A stretch of DNA of 64,000 bases from Topomyia yanbarensis. Its lineage: Eukaryota; Arthropoda; Insecta; Diptera; Culicidae. Location of the stretch: the NCBI RefSeq assembly GCF_030247195.1, contig NC_080672.1, positions 190,209,471 to 190,273,470 of the forward strand, in the 5' to 3' direction. The notes beneath the pieces are model-generated. The model was given only the letters and a program-made list of their open reading frames with translations, had not been told where the DNA came from and made no database searches. Shown here piece by piece: positions 10,556 to 22,312 of the stretch (position 1 is its first letter; every line of letters begins with the position of its first letter). Both the position numbers and the translations under genes were made by a program.

Positions 10556-12766
10556 CTACCCTACCCAATGGCAAAATTTTTTCGTGAATTGCTACGGCTA
10601 TTCACGAAAATTTTCAAAACTTCCACTTCTGTAAGAAGTGCGTCGGAGACTGAACAGATTACTTTTCTATATTATACATCCAACATAATTGCCCGAGAGC
10701 CTAACGTTTGCTCTCCATATCTTGAGCTCAAACATAAACATAATACCAAATAAACATTATAGCAGACTTCTTCTGCTTAAAAGGTGTAATCGTGCGCCCA
10801 CTTGTGGCTAAAATGTCACCGACTCAGTTCTTTGCTGGCCTTCAAATCATATGCTCTCATTAGGTAGTGTCATTCCAAGATTCTAACTAGTTTCATAATG
10901 GCTAAATTATACTAGTAGATCTACATTTAACATTGATTGTCAAAACAAAGACAAAATGGCTCAAGTGTGTCTGAATCGGTAAGTGGTTCAGAGAACATTT
11001 ACTCTCATTGGACTGAAAGTCATGTGAGAGGCGGTCGTATGTTTGAGGTATGAGAGGATTTAGTCTCTCCTATCACCACGAGTCCATGCAAGGGTTAAGT
11101 TCATTTGGACTAGCCAACCTGAACGTCCGCGCCCCTGATTCGCGTTGCTTTAGAGATTCGTCGTGGTGACGCCTCCTCGACCAAGGAAGACCTGCGATGC
11201 AATCTGAGTTATTGAATTCTTTAGACTAAGACTCCCGTCCAGTATGGGAAGAATAATGCCGAGTTGTCGTGTTTTCATGACTATGCATTAGGAGCTGGCG
11301 CTGCTCATAGCTGTAGGTCTTGCTTGTTCAGGCTGAACACTGTTTGCGTTTTTGCCGATCTGTCTAGTCTGCTTTCTCACACCCGTCCGTTTTCTCTCGT
11401 TACGGTAACAGCAAGCCTGGGAGGCTTCAACTTGTTTCTCGACGTGCGTCCGTTTTCTCTCGCTACGGTAACGGCAAGGCTGGGAGGCTTATATCCTCCG
11501 CGTTTACGTCTGCTTCTTTCTCGCTCCGGTTGCGACAAGCCTGGATTGTTCAGCTGTTCCTCCTTTGCTTCTGCACACCCGCCTCACTTTTGTGGCCTTT
11601 TCTGCGGTCGTGAGCTCCCTGCAACCCGTTTCCAGTCTGCAGGGTACGATTTCACCCGAATCGTGAAGGACCCGCGCGGTTGCGCTTGCTTGTCGGTTTC
11701 TCACGTTCTGAAACGGTTCGCGCGCTTGCGCCAGTGACTTAGGTCCATGATTTAGCTTGATGTGTCACCATGAAGCAGCTTACCTATGAGATTGACTTTT
11801 GCAATGTCTGAGGAGTCCAGAGGGGTCCGCCTTCGTCGACCTGCACCCCTGTGCAACGGCTCAAGGTTTTCCCGAGACTCACTCCGAAAGTTCTGTCTCT
11901 AGTTTGCGGTTACCTGCTTTCCTTCCTGTTGCCCTTGCGTGCTCGCTGGTCGATTTCTCTCGTTCCGAAATGGCGCGCCTGTTGTGGGCTTCGGCTTTCT
12001 CGAAATGCGTTTTCTCCCGAATCGCTAACGGCGTGCCTGCTGGAGGCCTCTGCTTCCGACGTGCGTTTTTTCCCGAATCGCTAACGGCGTGCCTGCTGGA
12101 GGCTTCTGCTTCCGACGTGCGTTTTCTCCCGAATCGCTAACGGCGTGCCTACTGAAGGCTTCTGCTTCCGACGTGCGTTTTCTCCCAAATCGCTAACGGC
12201 GTGCCTGCTGGAGGCTTCTGCTTTCTCGATGCACGGTTTCTCCCGATCCGCTAACGGCATGCCCGCTAAGGCTTATCTTTCTCGACGCACGGTTTCTCAC
12301 GTTCCGCTGACGGCATGCCCGCTAAAGCTCATATTTCTCGACGCACGGTTTCTCACGTTCCGAAAACGGCATGCCCGCTGAGGCTTATCTTTCTCGACGA
12401 ACGGTTTCTCACGTTCCGCTAACGGCATGCCCGCTAAGGCTTATATTTCTCGACGCACGGTTTCTCCCGTTCCGAAAACGGCATGCCCGCTGAGGCTTAC
12501 TGTACTGATTGGGGTAAGTCCTGTCCCGTCCCTCACGTCTCGACAGCTACTTACTGCGACCGCGAGTTGTCGTGGACCTTCTTAGACAGCTCCTCAAGTC
12601 CAATTGACGCTGGCTGATGTGCCATGGTGGGGAGGTAGTTTGAAAAGTTATTGCTCGCCACACCATGACAGGGCACGATTTATCCCGATCGGCTAACGGT
12701 GTTTCTGGAGCACGAAACTCGTGGTTAGCAGGTTGGAGCCTGCCGACATAGCTGAGCAAATTTCTT
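10556..12766 (-). other. Non-coding 3' interior of gypsy element 1 (no env)
   Basis: A 2.2-kb stretch lies between the end of pol and the 3' LTR. I find no envelope-like ORF with a signal peptide, furin site or transmembrane helix. Instead it is GC-richer and dominated downstream of 11380 by repeats related to the 56-bp unit. The plus-strand 157-codon frame at 11264-11737 is a by-product of this composition. Confidence 0.6.
11990..12500 (-). repeat. 56-bp tandem repeat array in gypsy element 1
   Basis: About nine units with a core like TCGCTAACGGCGTGCCTGCT, period 56 bp, run with increasing divergence (later units read CCGCTAACGGCATGCCCGCT). More diverged relatives are visible at 11390-11560 and near 12680. 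Two subfamilies are ordered along the array (GGAGGCTTCTGCTTCC units, then AAGGCTTATATTTCTC units), which suggests two rounds of expansion. The function is unknown; arrays at this position could act as regulatory or insulator-like sequence. Confidence 0.85.
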
Positions 12767-15700
12767 CTAATCGTCCTTTAGGTCCTTCGCGTGGTACCTT
12801 CCTACTTTTCCGGACGGAACATCCTCCAGTTGATATAAATTGGTACAAAAAACTTTCCGGATCATAGCTGGCAAGAACTTCGGGTTCAGTTTCTGGTTGA
12901 TGCGATCTATCTTCGATGATAGTCCGAACGACCTTCGCCAGACAAGATCTCCGACGTTGAACGCCACCGCTCTCGTACGCATGTTGTACCGTTTCTTCGA
13001 TTTTTCGTGCGAGTTTCTGATCCGTTGCAACATGAATGCATGGATCCGCTTTAAATTCGACAAACGCAGATCCTGCGCAAGCTTTAGATCATGCGGCGGC
13101 GTGTTAAGATCCTGTTGTTTGTACAGATCCGTATGCAGAATCAGCTCTCGGCCGAAGTTGGCAACGCGCGGACTCACTCCCGTGACCTCGTGCTTCGCGC
13201 TATTGATGGCAGCTACGATCGATGCTAGATTTTCGTCCCAAGTTCGATGATCTTCATTCAAAAGCGCTCTGATGCAAGTTATCAACACCCTGTTTACCCG
13301 CTCTGCGCTGTTCACCATCGGACAGTAATACGCTGTGGTCATGCTCGGTATTGTGCCTCGCGAGAAGAGACCGGAACGCCAACGACATAAACTGCTTCCC
13401 GTTGTCCGTGAGAATGATCCTTGGCCGTGAGAATCGAAGGAATACTTCCTTTTCCAGAAAGTTACACATGGCCTCTGTATCTGCAGCGCGCATGGGTTGC
13501 GCGATAACGTACTTGGTTATCCAGTCAACTACTACCAAGATGACCGTGTTTCCCTTCTTCGATCTTGTGAATGGGCCGACGAAGCGAAATCAGTTCCCAC
13601 GGTATCCTGGTTGGTTTCAGCTTCCCCATGTTCGGCATCATTCGATGATTCGGAGCTTTGCTAGCTTTGCATACCTTGCAACTGCGCACGTGGCAGCGTA
13701 TATCCTCTCGCATCTTCGGCCAGTAGAAGCCCGTTTGAATTTTCTGCAACGTTTTCTGGAATCCCAGATGTGCTCCTGTGGCTGAGTCGTGAAACTTGCC
13801 TATCACTCCTGCTCGTTCATCTTTTGGCACTACCTTTTTCCACTTGTGCGCGACCTGTTCCAGCTCGTCTTTGTATCGGCAGTTCTTAAACAGCTCATTG
13901 GCGATGATTCGGAAGTCCGGGAACTTGTCTGGCTGCTTCTCCACACTTGCTGCTAGTCGGTTGTACCAGCCGTCGTTGCTTGTGCTGACGGAGAGTCATC
14001 GATGCCACGATCCTCGACAGAGCGTCCGGAACCACGTTACACGATCCCTTGCGGTATTTGATTTCAAAGTCGAAGGCATTCAATCGCAGTATCCACCTGC
14101 ACATTAGCGCCGTCGGATTCTTTATTGACCTCAGATATGATAACGCCGCATGGTCGCAAAATACCGTGAACCTAACGCCCTTCACGTATCCACGGAACTT
14201 TTCAATCGCTCTTATCACCGCTAAACATTTCCGTTCCGTGACAGAATAATTCCGTTCGGACGTTGACAGCTTTTGAGAAAAGAACGCTATCGGGTGTTCG
14301 GTTCCATCTATTTCCTGGGTTAAGACGGCACCGATTGCGACGTCGCTGGCATCACAAGCTATGTGGAACGGTTTGGCATAATCCGGCATCGCAAGAACTG
14401 GTGCTGATACTAGCATTGGCTTCAAGTTGACAAATGCATCCTCCGCAGCTGGTGTCCACCGAAACTTGTTCCTTGTTTTCGTTAGTTCGGTCAGCGGTAC
14501 GGCGATTCTGGCAAAATCTTCGATAAATCTCCTGTACCAATTACACAACCCCAGAAAGCATTGCACATCCTTTCTGTTCTGTGGCGATGGAAAGCTCACG
14601 ATGCAACTGATCTTCTCGTCATCAACCTTCCATTCATCTTCATTCAGCACATACCCCAAGTATTTTAACTCCTGGCGACAAAACTTCGACTTATCCGGAG
14701 ATATCGTGAGGTTCGCTAGTCGTAATCGCTCAGCTACCTTCCGCAGCATTGCCAGATGCTCCTCGAAGCTCCGCGAGCAGATGATGATGTCATCAAAGTA
14801 GTGAAACACTTGAGGTTCCAGATCCGCGAAGAGATGCGTCATCAAACGGGCTAAAGCTTGGCTTGCGGTACACAGACCGAACGGTACGACCTTAAACTGG
14901 AAGTGGCCTCGACCCGGTACTGTGAACGCTGTTGTCGGGCGAGAGGCTTTCTCGAGCAGCATCTGCCAAAAGCGTCTTTCAAATCGATCGAAGATATGTA
15001 GTAACAGCCGCTGAGGTTGCTGATGATCGAAGCGATTTGCGGAATCGGGTGTCCTTCGTTCACCATTATCGAGTTCAGGTGACGTGCATCCAGGCATACT
15101 CTGTACTGGCCTGTCTTTTTCTTCACAACTACGAGTGGATTGTTCCAAGGGGAGAACAGCGCTTCTAACATCCGATCTATCTCCTTGTTCACTTCGTCTA
15201 GGACATATTTGGACATATGATAGCATCGCTGCTTTCTGGGCTTGGCGTCCCCGATATCGATCCGATGTGTGTATTTGTCGGTGCAACCGATCACTCCGTT
15301 TTTGCTTACTGGGAAAGTGGCCACCACTGCGTCTAATTCCCGCTGCTGTTTTCTTGTCAGCTCTCTCATCGGTTCAGAGCAGCTTATCTCCTCCTCCAAC
15401 GCTAAATCCACCTTGTTGCATACGGCTCTCACTCCAAACTTTTCCCAGAAGTTCATACCCAGAATGACACAATCCGGTAGCGATGGAACGAGTGGCATCG
15501 GTATCGTTTCGTTGCGCCCATTGTGCGCGACAGGTAGCTTAATGAACTCGGCGATGTTGTGCTTGGTGCCGTCGGCCGTTTGGATCCCGCCCCGCAGGAT
15601 GCGGGATCCAAACGGCCAATTAATTCCAATTAATGAACAGTTTGCGCCGCTGTCTAGTAAACCCGTCAGCTGTCTTCCGAGTACCGAAATGTTTGCGTGA

Positions 15701-15921
15701 GGTCTATTGTCTCCATCCATGTTTATGATTATCGAGTTGATGTGTCGTAGTTCGGGAAATAATGAGTAACTGTGGAAGTTTTGCGAGAATGCTGATCCCT
15801 CTGTTATTGGCTCCTCGCCTGTGCGTTTCCCTGCCCCGTCGAACAGATGGGACAGCTGCGAAGCGAATAACCTTTCCGACCGCAACGGTAGCAAAACAAC
15901 ACGGCTTGGGGCTTCGAGCAA
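12767..15921 (-). pseudogene. pol: gypsy element 1 pol (protease, RT, RNase H, integrase), broken
   Basis: Reading down the minus strand: protease LLDSGANCSLIG; RT with the catalytic FHYFDDIII; RNase H (CDASDVAIGAVL, VTERKCLAVIRAI, VPDALSRI); integrase HHCC region ending CKVCKASK; core with LTDNGKQF and the Glu block NSAERVNR; C-terminal part ending KVGRYHAKDL. Four breaks are evident: a 1-base loss in a T run at about 14953 just after SSIDLKDAF, an indel near 13995 after the RNase H domain, a small deletion near 13585 that removes the first integrase Asp, and an indel near 13340. The coding fragments lie at 14851-15921, 13895-15286, 13525-13944, 13254-13538 and 12767-13342. The product cannot be made intact. 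Confidence 0.9.
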
Positions 15922-17875
15922 TCCATAAATCGATGTCCGTCTTCATCACAGTTCCAGTATGATAACGTTGAACGTCTTGAATCACTCTGTGGTTCTTGAA
16001 CGTGAATAGGAGTCTGCTGGTGTTGCTGCTGCGACCGCGGTTGATTCTGCGTCTGCGGTTGTGGTATGTCGTTTACTGTGTTCGATGTTCCGCGTCGCTC
16101 CTGCGTCGACTGATTGTGCTGGAATTCTTGTGAGTTTGAGGGTCGACGTTGCTCTCTCCTTTCAAACCGCCCTTTCAGCGCGTTTACCTGTTGACAAAGG
16201 TTTTCCAGCTGGTGTGCCCACTCTTGATCTTCCTGCTCGGTACGTGCGAAGTCTATTAGGTCACTGTCTGATTGAACTTCTTGTGCTTCTTGTAGCCCTA
16301 TCGCGTGTACTCTACCGAACCTCTGTGGAGTGACCGCACCCGAGTATGTTCTTTGTGAGGTGACGGGGGTCGCAAAGTTTGGCTCCAGTAAAGTGTTGTG
16401 CGGGAACGGTACACGTCGCTGCCGGTTCAGTAATAACCTTGTTTCGTCACACCCGTTGCAGACCTCGGACAATTCCAGTAGTGTTCGTGGTCTGGCTGCC
16501 GCTACTATCGCTGCGTATTCCGCGTTCATATTCTTCTTCACGATGAAAAAATTTTCATCTTCCGCCATCGGTGGACTAACGAAACGGAAAAGTGCCGAAA
16601 TGTCACGATAAAATTTTGCGAACGATTCGTTTGTTCCTTGGAACCGGAAATTCGCTTCGATGCGTAGAATCTGCGCATAGCTACCAGGTAATAATTCCCG
16701 TCGGATCTCCTTCTTGAAATGCCTCTACGACAGCAGTGATCCCTGTGCAAAAGCTCGTCCATACCAATCCAGTGCATCTTCCAATAACAGGTGTTTGATG
16801 GATCTGAGCAAAATTTCCTCCTCCACTCCTTCAGAACGAGCGAAACATTCCACGCGGTTCAAGAACGTATTGAGTGACGTCGTGTCCTTTTCGCCACGGA
16901 ATTTGAACGGCCACTTGTGGATCGCTTTTGGATTTCTCGGTCCATCCTGTTGGTTTCGTTCACGCCTCAGCAGATGATTTAGTAACTCATCCCGCAGTCG
17001 GTTGTATTCTGTGGAATTGTTGCTTCCTCCTCCTTCCTTTGGAGAGTCTACGGAACGATATGCTGGAGGCGGCAGGCCGAGCGAGATGTCACTGTAGGGG
17101 TTGGGTCCCCACTCGTTTGAATCATCCTCGTTTCGCTGATACCTAGGTACTGTAAGGTTCCATCTTGTTGGAACTCCCCGACCCCGTCCTTTGCCTGTTG
17201 TAGAGGAAGCAATTGGTAGTCCGTTCTGGATTCTCGTCGGTCCTGCTTTTGCTCGAATCGTGTCCCTTGGGTTGACGAGTTTTTGGGAACTGTTCCGGTC
17301 GATGGTGCTGTCCTGGTGCTCTCCGGAAAAACATTGGGAATGCTAACTTCTGAACGATGGTCGGAACTGTTGCTCCTTTGATCCACTCTGTCACTATGCA
17401 CTGTTGTGTTTTCACTACGTTCCCTTACTGGACTAACTATTGACGGGTTTAACGCGACGTATACTTCCTCTAAAAGAGCCGCTATCAGCGCTTGCAAGCT
17501 TTCATATTCTTGTCGTAACACAACCGGAGGCGGGTGAACGCGTATTAAACGGTTTCTATAATGATGCAATCGCGATTTGACATCTTCTAAAAATCCGATA
17601 TCATGCTCCTTTATCGCAGTGTCGATCGGTGTGAGAAGAAGTTTTACTCGGGATTGACAAGCTTCTATATTACGGGAGTCTTCCATCACGTGAGAGGAGT
17701 CGGTATGAAAGCAACCCGTTCTCATGTCTTGCTCCATGGCTTGTTGCAAACGAGAACATTTGTCTCGCCGGGTGGATTGTGCCGGACCCTTAATTTTGCG
17801 CAACGCCAACTCATAATTTAATTCTTCCTCACTCAAATGTAATGAATTTATCTCCATAACGAGTAAGGTCTTCAA
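15804..17875 (-). pseudogene. gag: gypsy element 1 gag, broken
   Basis: The N-terminal fragment (17048-17875, 275 aa) begins MKTLLVMEINSLHLSEEELN and aligns by eye with the gag N terminus of element 2 (VDHLHFDELDFELL). A frameshift near 17080 and a TAG stop near 16724 interrupt the central domain. The C-terminal fragment (15804-16568, 254 aa) has a Gln-rich linker and two zinc-knuckle positions. The first reads YWNCDEDGHRFMDC (first Cys replaced by Tyr). The second reads CYRCGRKGYSLRSC, with Tyr in place of the His. The second change is shared in kind by element 2 and so may be ancestral. Confidence 0.85.
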
Positions 17876-17963
17876 AAAGCCAATTTATCAACCAAAGCCA
17901 ACAAGAACTTATCAAAACTAAAATCTATAATTTTTTTCCAAATTGGGTTAACAAATTATCTAA

Positions 17964-17985
17964 GGTTCGTTTTGGTTGGGCGCCA
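17964..17985 (-). other. Primer binding site, tRNA-Lys type
   Basis: On the minus strand one base separates the LTR end from TGGCGCCCAACC. This matches the start of the tRNA-Lys 3' end complement used by many gypsy-like elements and retroviruses. It marks where minus-strand DNA synthesis of element 1 would start. Confidence 0.75.
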
Positions 17986-17986
17986 A

Positions 17987-19379
17987 TGTAATATTTAAAA
18001 CTAGCTCATACTTAAAACACGAACCAAAACGTGAAGGCGAAACATTAAATCTCATGTTGTGTATATTGTGTGCACATTATCGCTTATGGTCTAATCTCCC
18101 CTATGCTGACCTGTCATGCAGAGCTTAGGGACTAAATTTCACAGGTGGTGTCACTCTTAATTGATACCTACCCACGGCCCTTTTCTTGCCACGTGTGGCA
18201 CTGCGCGTACCCCTTCGATGGTTGACACTTCGCGTGCTCCTCACACGCTCAACTCCGTTCGTGAGATCGAACTTCCGATCGGCATCATGCAGCCAATATG
18301 ACACGTCGACTGGTGTGACGCATGCTTGTTCTTGCAGATGGTATCTAGTCGAAGAGTGCAGCATCCCCTGCTCTCCAGTTCCCCGCGTGTGCGACGTGCC
18401 ATCTAAAGCCAATCCGGAACCGAGTTGCTTGGTCTCACCGTGGAGGGTCTGCTCCGGAACCAAGTTGCCTCGTTTCGCCGTCGTAGCTCTACTCCGTGTA
18501 CGACAGATATGCCCGGGAATTTGAGACGTCCGCTCCGAGACGGAGAACCTGCTCCGAGGTTGGGACGAACTGCTCCGAACTGAAGAATCCACTCCAGAAC
18601 AGAGGCCCTACAAGAAATTCAGTTAGCCTTCTTTATTCCCCTTGTCGGCAATCAAACGTACCTCTGGTGAGGGCCTTTCTGGTTTCTGTGCGAGGTTATG
18701 TTGTGCGGGAACGCTCACGTGCGCTACTGGTATGAATCTTGCTTGGTTTTTGTTCCGTCTTCTCAACCTTCCACCGTGAAAACCTTCTTTGATCGGAGTT
18801 TTACAGAGAGGTTGTCTGTCACTCAAATTGCCATATGTGCATTGGCTATACCAGCTCCGAATTATATATATATTTTACCTTGTTCGAGAAAACACACCTC
18901 GCTGATGATGAATTCGTCCGATGGTTTTGCCCGTCTGCAACGATGAGGGTCGGATGCGTTTTCCGCTGCTGAATTCCGCCCGAAAATTGATACACGGACT
19001 TGCTTACGGCCTTCGGTTTTAGCGGGTTACCGCTTTTCACGCTCTCGGACTTTGCACCGAAGTAGTTTTGCTCGAAGCGCGTGTGGTACGTCTGACCAAC
19101 TCGATTGTTTTTTCACTCTGCTTTTTTCCGGAAATCGTTCTGTCACTGTCGTGATGCCAGTTACTCGAGATCTATCGAGTGATTTTCAAGAAAATTCCTT
19201 TGTGGCTTTTGATTTTCACGCACCTGTCAACCGAGGGGCTTGCACATAGTACCGTGGTAGTTCCTGCACTGTACGAAATCTACTCTCGTTTCTTCGTGTG
19301 GCTACCGATGATGCATTTACTAAGCCGTATTTTGATTTCATAAATGTAATTACGACTACTATCAAACACTAATGCTACA
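17987..19379 (-). repeat. 5' LTR of gypsy element 1
   Basis: 1393 bp with the same TG...CA ends as the left LTR. It lacks the segment found at 9787-9978 of the other LTR and has a 10-bp extra (around 18716). The 4-bp flank CTGT follows at 19380. Confidence 0.9.
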
Positions 19380-19499
19380 CTGTTCAATGAACAGGTTGAA
19401 CGTACCGACGCGTCGCCTCTGCTAAGAATACCTAAGAATACCAAATCATGTGATGTGATGACCGGAAGATTAGAGAAGCAAACCCCCCTTCCATTCCCC

Positions 19500-19917
19500 C
19501 AGTTTAATCTCATCAAATTATCTGCTCAAAATATCAAAACTCATCGAAATTTCGAAACTTGTTTTGAATATCCAGTGTGGAACGGCGTAGTTTTCGTTCC
19601 GACCATCTGTGTCGACATCATCTATTAAGTTTTTTCATGTACCTGGGAATTCGATTATTCCGATAACCTGTGCGGCCGAAATCGAAATCTAAAACTCGTG
19701 ACTAATCGATGACCATCTAGTGTTATTGGCAGTGTTTTTCTTTATCGAATTTCAGATTTTGATTCTAAACTCTTTTGACTTTTAATTGATAAAAACATGA
19801 CACTTGAAAAATTCTTCGGTTTTCGGAAACAATACTAAATATATAGTAAAACAAAAAATAAGAAATATAGTCCCTTTTGAGTTGGCGCCCACGAGTGACA
19901 CCACTCAACAGCAGCTC
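19500..19917. repeat. Dispersed repeat 'B', copy 2
   Basis: Matches 5036-5371 closely over AAATTATCTGCTCAAAATAT...CACTCAACAGCAGCTCC and has about 70 extra bases near 19780-19855. It lies just beyond the gypsy element and an inverted GACGCGTCGCCTCTG block at 19412-19426. Confidence 0.6.
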
Positions 19918-19973
19918 CAGTCAGCAAGACTACTCTTCAGAGTTCTATAATCATGCTTGAAACTCATCGTAAC

Positions 19974-20085
19974 TAGAGTACTCTAGTTAGAGTGTGGCCA
20001 AGAGGCCATGACGTATCCAAACGAACATGGAATTTGACGTATATACAATAGAAATACGTCAAATTTCATGTTCGTTTGTACTCTA
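19974..20085. mobile_element. hAT-type foldback MITE, copy 2
   Basis: Termini TAGAGTAC...GTACTCTA, with a perfect 8-bp target duplication ATCGTAAC at 19966-19973 and 20086-20093. The arms pair: CGAACATGGAATTTGACGTA against TACGTCAAATTTCATGTTCG. It is 112 bp long and the same family as 3025-3466. Confidence 0.85.
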
Positions 20086-20103
20086 ATCGTAACGCCCTCT
20101 CTA

Positions 20104-20236
20104 ATGGCATATTCGTTTTTGACAGTGCACTACACTGGTGTAGTCGGTGCTACACTCATTCAAACTTGGGTGTAATCAGTCTATCTCTTTCTTTGCACTA
20201 CATCGGTGTAGCACCAAGAAAAAACAAAAACGCCAT
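20104..20236. mobile_element. Small foldback element with GGTGTAG arms
   Basis: Left end ATGGCATATTCGTTTTTG and reversed right end ATGGCGTTTTTGTTTTTTC are inverted repeats. The inner arms CACTACACTGGTGTAG and CTACATCGGTGTAG also pair. About 133 bp, non-coding; the TSD is unclear. It sits 18 bp from the hAT MITE copy. Confidence 0.6.
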
Positions 20237-20507
20237 AAGTAATCACAAATTAACTTCCTCTAATGAAGCCTATCAGGTGTCTGTGCAACAGTAGCAATAT
20301 GCAGACTACAAATTGTCGATCACCTCACAGAATTGATTCTACTAATATATTCAAACTACCCGTGCAGAAACATCCAAACCACCAATTTGTAGAAACAACT
20401 TAAATTTTCTGACTATTTTGACATAAGCGTAATTTTTTTGCTTCCAACGCGTACGACTACTACGATCGAATCAGTTCGCCAAAAATAATATCGTTCAATT
20501 CATACGC

Positions 20508-21006
20508 TTAAGGCTCAAGTTACCTCAAGGCTTGGTAGTGTGCGTAAGAAAAATTGTGCTCAGCTTTGCCACCAGATTATCCATTTAAACCTTTTCAAAA
20601 CTCTAAAAGAAGAATATCAGTCGATTTATTAGATCATCACGATTCAATTCATGCAAAATACCTGCCGGAAAAGCCATCGGCTTAGCTGAATGGTGCTTTT
20701 GAAAATGTGGCTGTGGTTTTTTCATTGCGCTGTTGTGTTGCGTACCCCAGCACGGTGTGGTAGTGTAACAAAAAATCACAGCCACTTTTTCAAAAGCACC
20801 ATTTAGCGAAACCGATAGTTTTTCCAGCAGCTATTTAGTATGATTTGAATCGTTGTGATCTGATAAATCGGCTGATATTCTTCTTTTAGCGTTTTGAAAA
20901 GGTTTAAATGTATAATCCGGTGGCAAAGCTGAACACAATTTTTCCTACCCATACTACCCAGCGTTCAAAACTAACACATGCTCAAAGAAGGTAACTTGAA
21001 CCTTAA
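20508..21006. mobile_element. Long-arm foldback element bounded by TTAA
   Basis: The two arms (about 20512-20735 and 20770-21002) are inverted copies of each other over roughly 230 bp: GGCTCAAGTTACC at the left, GGTAACTTGAACC at the right, with AAGAAGAATATCAG and CTGATATTCTTCTT inside. TTAA flanks both ends. TTAA is the piggyBac target, but the termini do not start CCC, so the superfamily is uncertain. The short unpaired centre has no ORF. Confidence 0.75.
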
Positions 21007-21119
21007 TTTCTTTCCTGCTTAATTTCTTTCTTATTTTCTTTATTCGGCATGTTATCTTTTCTTTAATTACTATATTATGAATTTTATTCATACTAACACT
21101 CAATAACACAATAAATTGC

Positions 21120-21960
21120 ATATTCTCTCATATACAAGCGCTCGTGATCTTTGTGATGCCACAGCAAGTACATAATTACGTCCGCGATCTCGCAAAGACC
21201 ACAACACCCCGTTAATTAAATGAAGCAAATGCTGTCTCGAACATTAACCTATAGCTCGCGCGATGATGACGTCGGGAAATCTCTATCTTTGGTCCTAGAG
21301 ACCTAGGTTTATGCGTTCAGTTGGACCTATCAAAAAAATTATGCTCATATCCACTAGACAACACGTTCCACGGCCATGAAATGACTGGGAGCTCTAGTGA
21401 AATGGAGAAACTTATTCTCTTCTAGTATCTGAAGCATACACTAAAAATTAAGTATCAGATTCAAGGCCGCGCGCGATGATTCAAGAACACGCAAATACGC
21501 GAATATCCACACGGTTATATAAAATAATGTATACGCTCGAAGTTCCATACATACTAGTGCACGCGAAAAAACGTTAACATACAGAGGCTCGAGTCCTTCG
21601 CGATCATCCATGCACACCTACGTCCACGATCTCACAAACGGGATAACACCCCGGTGACTAAGTGAACGTGTTGGCGTTTATTAATTAACAAACGCGGTTT
21701 CAAGGGTGAACCTACAAACGCACGCTTTCGTGCGACCATATATCGGTTATGGCCGGAAGTTCCTACCTTTGTCCCAAATAGCATAGGTCCAATGCCTTCA
21801 GGTGGATCAAACAAAAAATGACGCTCATATCCACTAAGCAACTCGTTTCTTGGCGACATGGAATACCCCGGAAATAAGGTGAACGTTTTAGCACTTACGA
21901 AGCTACAGACGCGATCTCAAATGCAAACCTACAAACGCGCGTGTTCATCCGATCGTGAAT
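21120..21960. repeat. Diverged direct repeats with CTCATATCCACTA blocks
   Basis: Blocks recur in the same order: ACGTCCGCGATCTCGCAAA (21178) and ACGTCCACGATCTCACAAA (21631); CTCATATCCACTAGACAAC (21345) and CTCATATCCACTAAGCAACT (21824). A third partial unit begins near 21862 (ACCCCGGAAATAAGGTGAACG). The spacing is about 450-480 bp. No ORF explains it. It looks like remnants of a tandem repeat or of two copies of one element. Confidence 0.45.
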
Positions 21961-22023
21961 CGAAATTAAAAAAAATATATATGGAGGCGCATGGTGTTTA
22001 GGGCCAGGTAACTAGAAAATTAA

Positions 22024-22145
22024 CCCTTAAATGCATAAAACTCATTTTTACTTGGTACTCATTTTTCTGGTTGGATACGGATTGTTAAGGCTTTATATTA
22101 CAGAATTCGGTATGTTGCCAAATGGCAACAGTATGCATTTATGGG
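22024..22145. mobile_element. piggyBac-like MITE
   Basis: TTAA (22020-22023) then CCCTTAAATGCATA; at the other end TATGCATTTATGGG then TTAA (22146-22149). CCC-starting inverted repeats with a TTAA duplication are the piggyBac signature. 122 bp, non-coding. Confidence 0.75.
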
Positions 22146-22312
22146 TTAAAAATAATTAAACACGTTATACGTTTATGTTCTCCGATTTTTTTGATAATGT
22201 TGATATCCATAACCAGTAGAAGCAATTATAAACAAGGAATCACAATCACAAGAAAGGTTTGATTACATTACACTGTATGGACAAATGAACCTTTTTTATA
22301 ACTTTTGTCATC

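Larger units (their letters stand above)
8978..19379 (-). mobile_element. Ty3/gypsy LTR retrotransposon 1, full length but decayed
   Basis: Two long direct repeats starting TGTAATATTTAAAA and ending AATGCTACA bound the element. The 4-bp target duplication CTGT sits at 8974-8977 and 19380-19383. Gag and pol lie on the minus strand in the order gag, protease, RT, RNase H, integrase, which is the Ty3/gypsy order, so the right LTR is the 5' LTR. A Lys-type primer binding site adjoins it. Coding regions carry several frameshifts and a stop, and the two LTRs differ by an indel of about 190 bp, so the copy is old and inactive. Confidence 0.92.

Noticed and set aside
11264..11737. 157-codon plus-strand ORF in the gypsy element 1 interior
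   Set aside because: It lies antisense to the element in GC-rich repeated DNA with Ser/Leu/Arg-rich translation and partial 50-60-bp periodicity; explained by the repeat array.
11799..12381. Overlapping plus-strand ORFs with repeated LTACLLEASASDV phrases
   Set aside because: These are translations of the 56-bp tandem repeat, not a repeat protein; no start context or conserved domain.
10556..12766. Envelope gene (errantivirus-like) in gypsy element 1
   Set aside because: No frame with signal peptide, cleavage site or transmembrane anchor was seen on the minus strand; the space is filled by repeats.
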